A DNA stretch of 50,912 nucleotides from Elysia marginata (lineage: Eukaryota > Mollusca > Gastropoda > Plakobranchidae): NCBI GenBank assembly GCA_019649035.1, contig BMAT01012454.1:32009-82920 (forward strand). The letters run 5' to 3'. Positions within the stretch are counted from its first letter, which is position 1, and the number at the start of each line of letters is the position of its first letter. Both the position numbers and the translations under genes were made by a program. Positions 20,694 through 33,600 of this stretch are shown here, piece after piece. A model generated the notes under the pieces. The model searched no databases. It saw nothing but the letters and a program-made list of their open reading frames with translations, and was not told where the DNA came from.

Positions 20694-21808
20694 CAGTAGT
20701 ATCCGGTTAAATGCACGCCAGTTAAATGCACGCTACGGTTAAACTAACACCAAATCGCTATGACCGATTTATTTCTATTTAATCAGTATACCCTAAAAGG
20801 ACGTTATATCGGCCAAAAGCACGCTATGAAATCGAGAAAAAACACCTTTTAAGTGGACCAGGCAACCACTGGGATGCGAGCAAAGCGAGCTAGCTCGTTT
20901 CGAGGGAATGGCCAGCATCACTCCACAGAAATGTGCATCTTCTTTGTTAAAACTTAGGCCTATCTACCCACGCATGTTGTGTGAAGGGTAAGACAAGGGG
21001 GCAGGAGTGTGAAGAGAGAGTGTAAAAGTTGGACAAAGACCTGTGGGGCGTGGATGAACAAATCAGATGATGCAAATTGCCAACACCTCGCCCGTCGTAC
21101 TGTAGTCTACTGAGTGACACTGACAATGACAGGTGGACTGTAGGCTAGCCCTTGGCCTGTGTAGCATTNNNNNNNNNNNNNNNNNNNNNNNNNNNNNNNN
21201 NNNNNNNNNNNNNNNNNNNNNNNNNNNNNNNNNNNNNNNNNNNNNNNNNNNNNNNNNNNNNNNNNNNNNNNNNNNNNNNNNNNNNNNNNNNNNNNNNNNN
21301 NNNNNNNNNNNNNNNNNNNNNNNNNNNNNNNNNNNNNNNNNNNNNNNNNNNNNNNNNNNNNNNNNNNNNNNNNNNNNNNNNNNNNNNNNNNNNNNNNNNN
21401 NNNNNNNNNNNNNNNNNNNNNNNNNNNNNNNNNNNNNNNNNNNNNNNNNNNNNNNNNNNNNNNNNNNNNNNNNNNNNNNNNNNNNNNNNNNNNNNNNNNN
21501 NNNNNNNNNNNNNNNNNNNNNNNNNNNNNNNNNNNNNNNNNNNNNNNNNNNNNNNNNNNNNNNNNNNNNNNNNNNNNNNNNNNNNNNNNNNNNNNNNNNN
21601 NNNNNNNNNNNNNNNNNNNNNNNNNNNNNNNNNNNNNNNNNNNNNNNNNNNNNNNNNNNNNNNNNNNNNNNNNNNNNNNNNNNNNNNNNNNNNNNNNNNN
21701 NNNNNNNNNNNNNNNNNNNNNNNNNNNNNNNNNNNNNNNNNNNNNNNNNNNNNNNNNNNNNNNNNNNNNNNNNNNNNNNNNNNNNNNNNNNNNNNNNNNN
21801 NACTACTG
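20694..21808. mobile_element. Non-autonomous pogo/Tigger-like DNA transposon containing the assembly gap
   Basis: The left end is CAGTAGTATCCGGTTAAATG preceded by TA. The sequence just after the gap ends ACTACTG followed by TA, the inverted complement of CAGTAGT. CAGT ends with a TA target duplication are characteristic of pogo/Tigger elements. Inside the left end GTTAAATGCACGC is repeated in tandem. The middle 633 bases are unknown (21169-21801), so the interior coding content cannot be judged. The gap probably exists because the element is repetitive. Confidence 0.6.
21169..21801. other. Assembly gap (633 N)
   Basis: Run of N. Open frames that appear to cross it are artefacts. Confidence 1.
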
Positions 21809-22618
21809 TATATTTTTTTTAATGAAATGTAATCCCTTACATTTTAGTTTAAAAATTTTCTCTAAATCTTCTTTCTTTTGTATTTCCCTATGATAGATGA
21901 CTGTACAATTTTGAAATGTTTTTTTTTTTCATGACTTTTTTATGTGTGTATATGTTTGGTGTATTTGTAGATTTTCGATGGTCTGATGATGTTTTGTGAG
22001 CAAATATTTCTTTCATGCATGTTGATATTCCTTCAATTTGCGTTTATTTGTTTGTATCTTAGAAGTCAACTGCAACACATGATATTTACACTAATGTTAG
22101 GTTGTGAGACGTTTTTGTCTATTTTGTAAAGCCACAAAAGCTAGCTTTATTTGCAGCAAAAAGAAAATCATCTTTTTTCCCCTCTCTAAATGGTAGGTCT
22201 ATATGTCTTACGTCCAGGGTAAATGAGTTGGAAATCGGTAATTCCTTCTCTGTAGAGGTCAATTTGCTCTTTATCTCAACAATAGTTTTAATATCTTTCT
22301 CCAATATATTGTATAAAATTATTCACATTTAGAGGTTTTGTTAATTGTCTTGTCCATACCGCATTTCTTTTGAAGGTGAAAATTGAACAACCAACTTATT
22401 CACCTTGGATGCAAGACATATTACAGTAGCCCATATATATGTATGTCTAAAGAGAAAAATTAAATGAGATTGGTTCATTAAAATTATCTTTCTCTGCTGT
22501 TTAGTGTTGTATGAGATTTTTTAAATTTACTTATTAGTCTTATTTCCAGGCAGCAATTAATTATTCAAGTTATGCCCAATTTTTGGAGCACAAACTTCTT
22601 AAACTAAAATACATGCAT

Positions 22619-22735
22619 ACAGTGGAGTCCACTTCATTCAAGCTCTCATAAATTAAATATAATTTTGTATAAGTCAAGTTTATTTAAGAATCCAATACCA
22701 TAGTATTTTTTACATTGTCAACTATCATTAACTGA
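22619..22735. mobile_element. Pogo/Tigger-like terminal relic
   Basis: TACAGTGGAGTCCACTTCAT followed by repeated TATAAGTCAAG-type segments resembles the start of the element at 29585 (CAGTGGAATCC...AAGTCAA). The opposite end is not seen. Probably a decayed fragment. Confidence 0.4.
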
Positions 22736-24585
22736 AAGTTCTGGTATTTTAAATGGAATTAGCTGTTGCCAAGCACTTGGGTTGCAATATACATGAATTT
22801 TATTTTATAAGATGGCAGAACGTTTGTAGAAAGTTAAAAACTTATTGAATATAAAAAAAGTTCAGTCAGTTGTGAGGGTAGTAATATTCTCCTATGTTTA
22901 GTGATCTGTGATACAGCGGTGACAGTCAGCAAGCGATGGTTTCTGATATAGGCAAAGTACATATTCATTGCCAATGATGGTCACAATAGTCAGTAGTTTC
23001 GAATAAATAGCTAAATAGGCATACACTGTCAGTAGTCTTTTCAACATTAGTTGTGGATAGAGCAAAAGGTACTACTACTAGTAATATGTCCAACACTCTT
23101 TGTATTATCTGCTTGGCAGCTGATATACTGACACTAGTTGTGAACATATGAGTATACTTATTGTTTTCTTTTTCTTTGTCTAAATATTGATAACTGGTGC
23201 AGCTTTTTTTTTTGTTGTTGTTCCCGACTTCTAAAAACAATGTATGAAAACAATGTGTATAAGTAGTTGAAGGGTGGGGACTATAGAATTTAATTATATG
23301 TATAATTATATATTTGAAACATTAAATTTTTAACATGTTTAATTTTGTTGTCTCTAAGTTGTTCTTCACTCTATTGAATCACAGTCATGAAGTTGAACTT
23401 ATAAGACTAATTGTCACATTCAAAATAAAAGTGCTTGAATTTATACTTTTAATGAAAAATTTTGATTAAATATGTGATCATGTTGAGCATGAAATAATGA
23501 GGTTTCAGCTTATTAAGTAATTATTAAATAAAATAACTCTGTGAGCTTTAATCTGTTTATGGATTTTGATACTGTGTCACCAACTCTGAAACGTTTTTTT
23601 TTTCTAAATCAGTAAATGATTTTGGTTACTTTGAAGCTTTGAGGCTTTGTAAAAAAAATATAACCGTAAATAATAAATTTTTTAAAATATTTTGTCTCGT
23701 TCATTTTCTGTAACTTAAAAAAAACCTCCAAGGTTTCTTCTTTTTGTTTTAAGCTTTGGTTTAGGGACTGTAAATCTAGATCTGGACCTAGACCTTGATT
23801 TGAATTCTATTTCTCTAAGTTCTGGTGTCTAACAGTCTAGATGTGGACCTGACTTAATTAAAATGATTTTTTTATCTAAGTTTTTCTCTAACAGAACCCA
23901 ATTCTTCATGCGTTAATTAGTTCAGGCGCAAACTTGTTTTTATGCAGCAATCGCACTAACTGAACAGAGTTTTATTCAAGTTTAAGAAATCTTTTCCCAT
24001 TACTTAATTTACCTGAATACACAACTGGAGTTTATTTTCCAGTATATGGTTATAAATCAAAAGAATTTGGCTTGCTTAACCCAGAAATTACAACTTTTTA
24101 CATTTTGACTCACTGAATATTGATAAAAGTTGTATGCAATCTTGGTACTTATTCCCCATGAGTTGTTTTTCTATGTGCCTCACAACTAGTGCAAATGAGT
24201 GAGATGTTATTGATAAGAAATTGCAAACTTACTCCCTTTTTTCTCTACATATTCAAGTCAAACCCATCATGGTTAGGTAGGTCTAGATTTTTGTGGGACT
24301 TTGTATTGTGGTCCAAAATGATAAAAATTAAATTAAAATGGCTGCCAGCGGCATCGTTTTTTTTATTCTAAAAAGTAGCCGAGTGTGCCTAGAATCATTG
24401 TGCCAAAATTGAAAGCTGTGTGTTTTGTGGCTTTGGCGTTCTTAGAGGAGGTTAAAAACACACATACACACACAAAGACATTTCATTTTTATATAATAGA
24501 CTAGACCTCATATCCAACAAATTCATGAGGGAAATTCTTTGAAAATTGCAAAAGCTAAGTTTCTTAAAATATTTCGATAAATTAC

Positions 24586-24735
24586 AGTCAACTCTGCTTT
24601 TGTTGATAGCTAGGGAACATTATCAATAAAGTCAAGTTAACTGAAAAATGGAGTTGTGAGCAAGCCCTTATTGCCCTCATGGAATACAAAAGAAAACCAA
24701 TCAAGTTAATTGAAATTTGAAAATTTTGTCAGCAG
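24586..24735. mobile_element. Pogo/Tigger-like terminal relic
   Basis: TACAGTCAACTCTGCTTTTG followed by ATAAAGTCAAGTTAACTG resembles a degraded CAGT end with AAGTCAA subterminal motifs, as at 29585. The other end is not identified. Confidence 0.35.
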
Positions 24736-25199
24736 CTTCAGCTCAGTAGATTGTTTTTATATATGGTTACATTTTGTTTTTCACCTTTTTGGATTTAATT
24801 TAATTTTAATTCAATATATATTTTTTTGTTGGATTAGAATCAAGTTTTGTTTTCGATAAAGCACATATTTATTAGTAAATGTTATATTTAAATCATAGCT
24901 TAAGAGGGTTTTTTCTGTTTAACATGTGTCTTTGTGAAAACAATGGGATTGGCTGTGGTGGATGTTACTTTATGAGATAATTCCTATGTCCCATCAATAA
25001 ACTACAACATAAAAAATGTTAAAGTTGCAAATTTTTTCCATATGATTATGAGTCTCATCTTTTTCTTAAATCTTTTAAAAGCGACTAAGTTTATTCAGTT
25101 ACTATCCACACAGTCTTATGTAAACAATTTTATTGCATAAAATCCTTTAATATTCATAACGTTTGAATCTGTCAGCCTGACAGAGCATTGCTTTTTTTC

Positions 25200-25262
25200 A
25201 ATATATATGTACTAATGTAACTTTGTATTGACTGATTAAACTTGAATTGAATTGAATTTCAA
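25200..25262 (+). repeat. LINE-like 3' tail
   Basis: TTGTATTGACTGATTAAACT followed by TGAATTGAATTGAATTT resembles the common LINE 3' ending with a (TTGAA)n tail. No reverse transcriptase remains upstream. Confidence 0.4.
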
Positions 25263-26569
25263 AGTACTTTCAAAGTAACCTTATTCAAATTGCTCAAAAT
25301 TAGAAATCCAAAAACTCTCATGACAAACCTTCAAAGGCAAGTGTTTTTTTTTACTTGATAAATTCCGTGCGTCCAGGATGAATGACTCAATAAGCAGAAA
25401 TTCCTTTTTTTTTTAGAAAATGCTATTGAAATTTCGGGGTTTTTTTTTTCCTTTTTTTTTCTATATTTTAAATCAGCAAAAGTTATAATATCTTTCCTAA
25501 GAATTTTTATACGAAATTTATGAAATTTTTTATTTTTGGGAGCTAAGAAAAATGTCTTGTTCAAAACAGCAATGCCTAAGTAAAAATTGCCATATTTGAC
25601 TCCTTCAACCTGGAAACAAGATAAATCAGTTATTGTATCTTGCGCTGCCAAGGGTGAATTAGTAGGATGTAGCAATTTTAACATTCGAAGGCCTTGCTGT
25701 TTTGAATAAGACTATTCTAAAGCTTCCAAACACAAAAAAAATTCATAAAAATTATCAACGTTCTATGAAAAAATAGGAAAATTTTTGTTAATTTAAAATG
25801 CATAGGTAAAGAAGAAAAAAAAACCACCTTTAATAGGGTTTTCTATACCAGGAAAAAAAATTATTTTAAACTTTTGACTTATTCGCACTTGACGCCAGAC
25901 ATTTACTTCTAAAAGTGTGAAACTTAAGCCAAGACTGTATGAATAAATGTAAAAAGAACCCCACCATGTAGCTAAAAAAAACAGCACTGATGATGCAGTA
26001 AAAAATAAAATATAACAAAATTAAAAGTAGGTTTTTATGTTTTTGATTTTATTCAGTTTTTTTTCTTTTTTTTGACATTTCAAATTCAAACCAAGCATTA
26101 TTAATAGTATCAAATATAAACATGACACATAAGAATCACATTCTGTATTTACTACTTTTTTTTTTTAATTACCATAAATGGAGTGTGTAGTTCTAGGTAA
26201 AATTTAATAGCCCCAAAGTTTTCCCTTAAAGCTTATAGTTATACAGAGAAACACTTCAAACAATATTAAACTGAGCTAAACAGGAAAAAATACCCCTTTC
26301 ATCTACAGCCCTTTTTTCCTGTTTTGACACTTGATTTTTTTTAATGAGACACTGGATAGATGAAGTACCTTTATGAGATTGTTTATTTGATAAGGAATGA
26401 TTTTAAACTGCTCATTTTCTCTAAAGTTTGATAGTATTAAGTCTTAATTCTGTCCTGAAAGTAAAACTCCATTACTTCCCCATGAAATGTAAATAAATTT
26501 GACTAAACATTACAGCTCACTTACAAAACCAATGGTGGTGTTTATTTGAAAAATGAATATGGACAGTAA

Positions 26570-26604
26570 TTTTTTTTTTTTTTTTTTTTTTTTTGGGGGG
26601 GGGG
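26570..26604. repeat. T25-G10 homopolymer run
   Basis: Twenty-five T followed directly by ten G. Length is likely variable and poorly determined by sequencing. Confidence 0.95.
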
Positions 26605-27655
26605 AATCAACACATCACGAAAGAGATGAAAAAAAAAAAGATAATTGGTAAGCTATTCTTGCAGCTGATTCTTAGAATGTATACGGTTTTATGGTTTTAA
26701 AATGATATATGAAAAAAAAAACTAATACAGGCATGTTAGCATCAACTCTTATGAATAATGAGGGAATAATTTCCCACTCTTAGAATATTTTTTTCAATAT
26801 CTATTATGGATTGTACTTTACAAACTGGCAACTTGGCTAACTTGTTAAGCCTACAAATAAGATTGTGTACATTACATTAAAAAATATCGTATATGATTGG
26901 TCATTGCCTTTAGTTTTGCTTATCTTACTCAACTTGTCACTATTCATAATAACTACTTGATACAGGCAAGTTATGCGAGGAAGAATGCAGGAATTCCTAC
27001 AAGGCATTTTTAGTTGCTCTGAAAATTTACAAAAAAAAGGGAAAAAAAACCAAGGCCATTTTCAAAAAGACTTTTCTAAAATCTATACCTTATAGATCTC
27101 TCTTCAACTCTTTCCTTATAAAAAAAAGTTCCATGCAACCCTTAAACTTTGAATTGGTCTTCATTTGAAGAAAACACATTACAAGTTTGTATTTGAAAGA
27201 AATCAAAGCACATGGTATAGCCTGAGTCCTATGAAACAAGCCTACATTTTGACTAGTCCAATTATTTCTTGCATTTGTATAGTCAGCAGAGATTTTCATA
27301 TATGCAAAAAAATTACTATCTCAGTACTCCCTAGGGATCAGTTCAATCAACTTCTTGAAAATGACTTACCAGTACACAAGCACCTGATTTGATGAATTCG
27401 ACTGTATTTGCAGAAGAGATCAAAATCTTAAAAAATCCCTTTTCCTATTTCACAAACTTAATCCATGTCCAATGCTGAAATAAAACTGCCAAAAAAAAAT
27501 TAGCAACCCACAGTTTAATTGCTTAATCCAAAACAATTGCATTATGAAAAACTCTAAAAAAAATTTTTTTTCAACACAATTCAAATGCTCTTAATTTCCC
27601 TCAAAGTTACAATGAACTAAACTGAACTAAAAATGACTGACACTTGGCATCTGTG

Positions 27656-30600
27656 TCACCTCCATGATTTTCCAGGTCGATTTGAAACAGGCTTGACTGA
27701 GGCACCCTTGGTCTTGCTAACAACTTTAGTAGCAGCAGCTGAACTTGACTTACTCAAGCCTAGGAGAAAAAATTACATAAATTGAAATATATGTACTTAC
27801 AATTTTTTTTTTTTTTTTAGAAAATTTTCATGTGTAATTCAATTGTAAAGATTTCAACCAAGAAATCAGCACTCTATCCTTTTAGGTAACCCATTTTGTT
27901 GGAAATTCAGGTGACAGTATTGTAATTCAGAAAGAGGTTTCTACTATGCAAATAATAATAATAATAATAATGAAGTTATTTTCTAGCGCCTCTTCCTACA
28001 TGTAGGCTCGAAGCTCTTTAAAACAGTACATCTACCCAAACAAACAATGCTGACATAATGACAATTTTGTACAAAACATAATCCATTAACAATTCAAAAC
28101 AAACAAAAGAAAAACAAAAGGTGCATGTACAAAATTAAAGAAAAAAAAAGGATCTACATTGACCATCGGTAGTCAGATACATTTCTTGACACAAACTAAT
28201 TAAGTTCTTCATATAGCGTGAACAAATATGTTTTCAATAGGTCTTAAACTGATTTACCGACGTAGCCTCCCTGATAGAAAGGGGAAGGGCATTCCACAGA
28301 CTACTGGGGAACATTGCACAAAGGCTCTATTACCGTCTTTTCTTGATGGTTTACACTGACAACAGAGCTTTATTACATGATCTTAAGTTGCGCGTAGGCG
28401 TGTACAAGCTTACAAGACCTTTAAGATAATTAGGGGCATAGTCGTGAATGCATTTGTAGCATAAAACAGCGATCTTATACTTTATTCTAGTTTGTACAGG
28501 CAGCCAGTGTAAATGTTTAAACATGGGTGACACATGATCAATTTTGCGTTTTTTCATAATGAGACGGGCAGCATTGTTCTGAATCAGCTGAAGCCTCTTT
28601 AGGGTGTCCATGGGTAAACCATATAACAAGGAATTGCAGTAGTCTAGGCTAGATAGAATGAAAGAAGAGACAAGAGTTTTCACAGCTTCTTCATTTAAAA
28701 AAGATCGAATCTGTTTAATTCTGCGTAGTTCCAAGAATATGATTTGGGCCAAATGATTGATATGATGGGTCATTGACAACTTCGCATCAAAATAAACACC
28801 AAGATTATTAGCTTATCTAGAATATAGTCTGGGTGACCATTAGAGTATTGTAACAGTCAAAGTCTAGCTTCAGTATGAGAGTTACAGAAAGGGCAGCAGG
28901 GAAATAGATGTTATAAGATGTTATCAGGATCTTAACCCAAGGGATTCTGCATGGTTTGTATTTACTTTGCTTTAATTCAAGGGGTTTTTTTCTTCTTTTT
29001 TTTTTTGTATCAAGATTACACGACACAAGAGGCTAGTCTGTTGAGATGTTGCTGCAATCCATTGTTCTTAAATTCTTGTACTTTCCTTTACAGTACTTGA
29101 CAGATAGAAAAATACCATTAGCCGTACAAAAATGTAATGTATTCCACACAGACCGGTACAAAAATGTTATTTATTCCACACAGAGGAGGCAAGTTGCATA
29201 ACTGGTCCTTTTTAAACATTTTTATATGATTTTGAGTGAGTTCTTCACCATGGTTTGATTTTTTTTTTATCTTTGGTAGCTGGACTGCTCTTATTTTGTC
29301 GTGATGGTAGTTTTGCAAGATTAATAAGAGGCAAACTTTTAAACAGAAAAAAATTTTAAAATTTTGAGATGCAGTGACAGACCATATTTTCCTTTAATAA
29401 CAAGAAACTTGATGGCTATGCAATTAAGTCTCTCAATTATTTCAAATTTAATGACTCAAGCCACAAGAAAGTATTTTCCCCCACATATTAAAGGGTATTT
29501 AAAAAGCATTGCAGTATGTAAATTATCCCTAACCAATATTACAAAAACATTAAAAGAAGACTCAATTTACAAGACTGCTACATACAGTGGAATCCGCGAG
29601 AAGTCAACTTGGTTAAAGTCAACACATCGCAACGGTCCCGTTTTTATTCCTTCTTTATTGAATTAACTTTATTTTGCTTGAAATCAACAGCTTCGGACCT
29701 ATTTTTGCTTAAAGTCAACACCTCGTGGTCAAATGGAAAGATATAGAGAGACCCCAGATAAGTCTTGGGAGAAACAAAGAGAAGTAGCAGAGGTAGGTGG
29801 GTGGGCATTCTTTGTTTCCAATCATGATTCAAGAAACTGCGTGCAGGGCTTGCTGGCCTGCTTGGGCCCACGGGCGAGGGCTTGTGGGGGAGAGGGGAGG
29901 GGACGCTAGTGCAATTGTACAGAAGACCGTGACAGGTGCTGATTGGTGCAGTTCACTGATGGTTCTCCCACTCCTCCCCGCTTTGCCAAACCAGTGTGAA
30001 CACAGTGTTCATGTGCACACACCTACGCATTCCATCCCTGCGTCTACATCTAGGCTAAGCTAGCCGTCATCTTTTCTCTGAGTACCTTCCTAGTGGTTAT
30101 GCTGCGCATGTTGAATTTATCTAGTTTCTACAGATTGCAATATGTTGCGACCCCCCCCTCCCCCCGTGACAATGGGTAACGTCAACCACGCTTTGACTTT
30201 ATCCAGATTCCACTGTATTTGAAAATTATTTGGTGAAGCAAAAATAGTTAACCAGGCACAGGTTGTCCAGACTGGTACAAGTGAGTGCCCCTAAAAATAC
30301 CATATTTAAATGAAACATTTTCATTTTCTTTCAAATATAAGTTAGTTAAAAAGGCAAGATGACAATTTTTCCAATATCTTTAATAACATGAAAAAATAAA
30401 AACATGTTGAAAGTACATCATGTCTGAATAGTGACTTGGGCCTGATTTATCCTGGCTGCCTCACATTATCAAAGTATTGTAAAAATCTTCAAACCTTGTT
30501 TTGGAGATTCCCTAATAGTCTCTGATGATGATGTGGATGGATTGTTCATCTGTTTTGAAGATAAGGCCGTGATGCGTTTTGGCCGTGTCAATTGCTTAAC

Positions 30601-33600
30601 AGGAGCTGTGCGAGGTCTCTCTTTGTCGGATCTAAAAATAAATTAAAAAAAGAATTATGTGTAAATATGTCCCAATGATAAATACGGTAAATGTATACAG
30701 TGCACACCTGATATATCGACATATAAGGTTCCATAAAATATACGTCGATATAAGAGAACGTCGATGTAAAAGAAACACGTATAAAGACTTTTTTTAAGTG
30801 ATTATTAACACCCCCCCCCCAGTAAAAAAGTTATTTATGAATGGAATGTCTTTCCTCTCACTAGCTTTGTTATACCGCATCACTTCACTTGCACTGATCA
30901 GTACTGATGGTTTCATCCCGCGCGCCCCACCCGTATCCTTTATTACACTAGCAAGCTTATCTCTCCTGCAAGGCCCATAGTCGATGGGGCACATACACAT
31001 ACACACAGCGCGTGAGTAACAAAGAAACTGTCTTTTCTCTCGCTTGCTTTATCACAGCAAGCTTATCTCTCTTGCAAGGCCCATAGTTGATGGGGCAGGC
31101 ACAGCGCGTGGCTAACAAAAGAACTTTTCTCACTCGCTTTGTCATACAACTACATAGGTACAGATATATTAACATACAATGTACCGGTGTTTCATAATAG
31201 TCTACAGGCTAAATCTACTTGCCCATTACACTAACAGTTAACACTCCTGACTAATCTGAGGCAAAGGGGGTAGATGTTCGGTTATTCAGCGGGGGAAACC
31301 AGCAAGTTTTTCGTAATTTTATGACCGTTAAAGACATCGACGTGTCGATATAAGAGATGTGAGAAGGAACTGAGTGTTGATATAGAGATAGACATTTAAC
31401 TAACCGTATAGAGCAAAAAAGTACGGACTCAGTAAAGCATGTCGATAAAAGAGAAATGTCGAAATGAGCGATGTCGATATAAGTGGTGTGCACTGTGTTG
31501 TCATTATACTTCAAAACATTGGATCAAATTTAAATCAGTTACGCTCTTGAAATAGTTAATTTTGTGATTAGTCTACATAATAGCGTAAAGGATAAACTGA
31601 AATTTCTTCGTTTTGCTCCTTGAAAATTAGAAGGTAAAAAAGTATTGTGGTTTTATTTTAAATACTACTGGGCATCTGCTTTGAAATTTAATGATATCAA
31701 GATTTTTATCAAAAGCAAAGAAAAAGATATAGCATTGGAGTAAAACAAAATAACTGGGAGCTAATTTTTAAAGAATTTGCAATGACAAAGAAACATATAA
31801 GCAAACTGTTCAAACTAGCTAAGAATTTGCAATGATAAAGAAACATATAAGCAAACTGTTCAAACTAGCTAAAACTTTGATAAATTTTCAAAGAAGTATT
31901 TTCAAAGAAGTCTTTTCCAAGCCTAAACATGCAGCTTGTAGTATTTTCATTTTCTCACAGCAAACTGAATAATTCTCTCACATTTAACAAAAAAAAACGT
32001 TCATACATTACAAAAATAATTAAATAATTACTAAGAAGCATACCCCTCAAATGAGTACTCACAGTTTCTTTTTCTTTGCCAAATTGGCTACGTGTTTTCC
32101 AAATGAAACTATAGGATGTTGAACTTTCAACTTATTACTACTAGATATTTGTCTATGGTATAAACCTACAAATCATGCACAATTTTGACTTGCTGTGATA
32201 GCATAAGGATCAAAATAAAAGGGGAAAAATGTGTGGCAAAAAAAAAATAAACTTGCTGCTGCACATTAAACACAGATTAAATGCTTTTTACAGCTTTCCT
32301 GGATAGGGTTTTTTTTTTAAAACATTTGTTTGATCTAATTTGAAAAAGACTGTTTACATGAAGTAAAGAATTTTGAATAGGCCAGTACACCTGCTTTTGA
32401 TGCTACTGGGTAAACATAAATAAGGTACAAGGTAAAAATTAGTAATAATGAAAAGTTAAATGCACTGATGGTGAACATATGACTATGACCAGTGAAAAAC
32501 ATCCACATATAGAGCAGATCGCATGAAAGTTTAATATAGGCCTATACCAAGATACAGCAGATATGAAAATAAATTAATCTTCTGCTTTGCTTTTAAGTGT
32601 GTACTAAAATTTAAATATTGTAAACAATTTTGAATTTTACCACTGCAACCATTGTAAAGCTGCATAAACAGGCACTGCTGTTGATCTAACCTCATTTGTA
32701 TCGGTTTGAAACAAAAAAGAGAGAGAGAGATAAATTATGAACTTTGTAATGCTTGTGTATTTTAAGGAATTACTCACCTTGCAGGATCTTGTCTGGTTCC
32801 CACAGTCACTTCAGGGTGGTGATGACCTTGCCCTTGCAGAGGTTTCAGAGCTCTGGAAATGAGAAAGCCAAAATGTCTCCTCAGAGGTCCACTGAGAGGA
32901 ATAAAAAATCTCAGTAGGATCTTGTTCAATTAAAGCATGCATTAGTGTTTATAAATGGAAAAAAAGATTGATCGCAACTGCCAGGCTTTTCACCAAAAGA
33001 GAATTATTGCAGAAGAGTTTTATTCTTTGAATTTTAGAAAAATGCTGAGGGCAGTTGTGCCTATGTACTTAGAGCTCAGTTTTGCTACCCTAATATAAAA
33101 ATCCATAACAAAATAATAGATTTTGCTCCCGGCAAGCACTTGCCATAAGTCAAGTTGAGAGCAAGAATCACCCATTCACCTTGGTTAAGTTCTTAAATTT
33201 TTTAAACAGCGGCACAGCCAGCCTACTTTCATAGACACTAAAAGATTTTTCACAATTATTAGAAAAGTGATATAATGGTTTTCAGGTGTTTTTTCATGAA
33301 TATGCTCTGCCATAGATATTTATAATAGATGTAACAATCATAAAGAGTCTAGTTCTATAAATTTTACATTTTAAGAGTATGCACTGTTTGAAAGCTTAAA
33401 AATTCCTTAACCACCATACTGTTGAGTTAAAATTTCAGCATGTCAGAATTTGGAGCTTTAAACCATCACTAGACCTACATGAGATATCTATAGATCTTTG
33501 CTATTTGTTATCGTTTTAATTATAAAATTTACTGAATATAATATGTTTTTTCAAAGATGAAAGTTAGTACTAGAGCTTAAAACCGGACGCATCAAAGGTG

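Larger units (their letters stand above)
21811..27655. other. Intergenic region downstream of CP110
   Basis: AT-rich, with no gene recognised on either strand. It holds two short pogo-like relics (22619, 24586), a LINE-like tail (about 25200), homopolymer runs and, nearest CP110, its 3' UTR of unknown length. A - strand AATAAA lies at about 26535-26542, roughly 1.1 kb after the CP110 stop, and is one candidate polyadenylation signal. Confidence 0.5.

Noticed and set aside
21133-21832. Open frames of about 229 codons crossing the gap
   Set aside because: They consist almost entirely of unknown bases and are artefacts of the N run.
25331-25684. 117-codon - strand frame (LHPTNSPLAAQDTITDL...)
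   Set aside because: The first third looks slightly gene-like, but the rest is lysine/phenylalanine-rich translation of poly-A/T. There are no domains and no consistent splice partners.
28351-28779. A 142-codon frame as a host gene
   Set aside because: It matches the C-terminal part of a LINE reverse transcriptase, is 5'-truncated and ends in a LINE-like tail.
32064-32088. A 25-bp micro-exon of CP110 between GTAG and GTGAGT (- strand)
   Set aside because: Including it would shift the frame and bring a stop early in the next exon (30631-30495). Direct joining of 32778 to 30631 keeps the frame.
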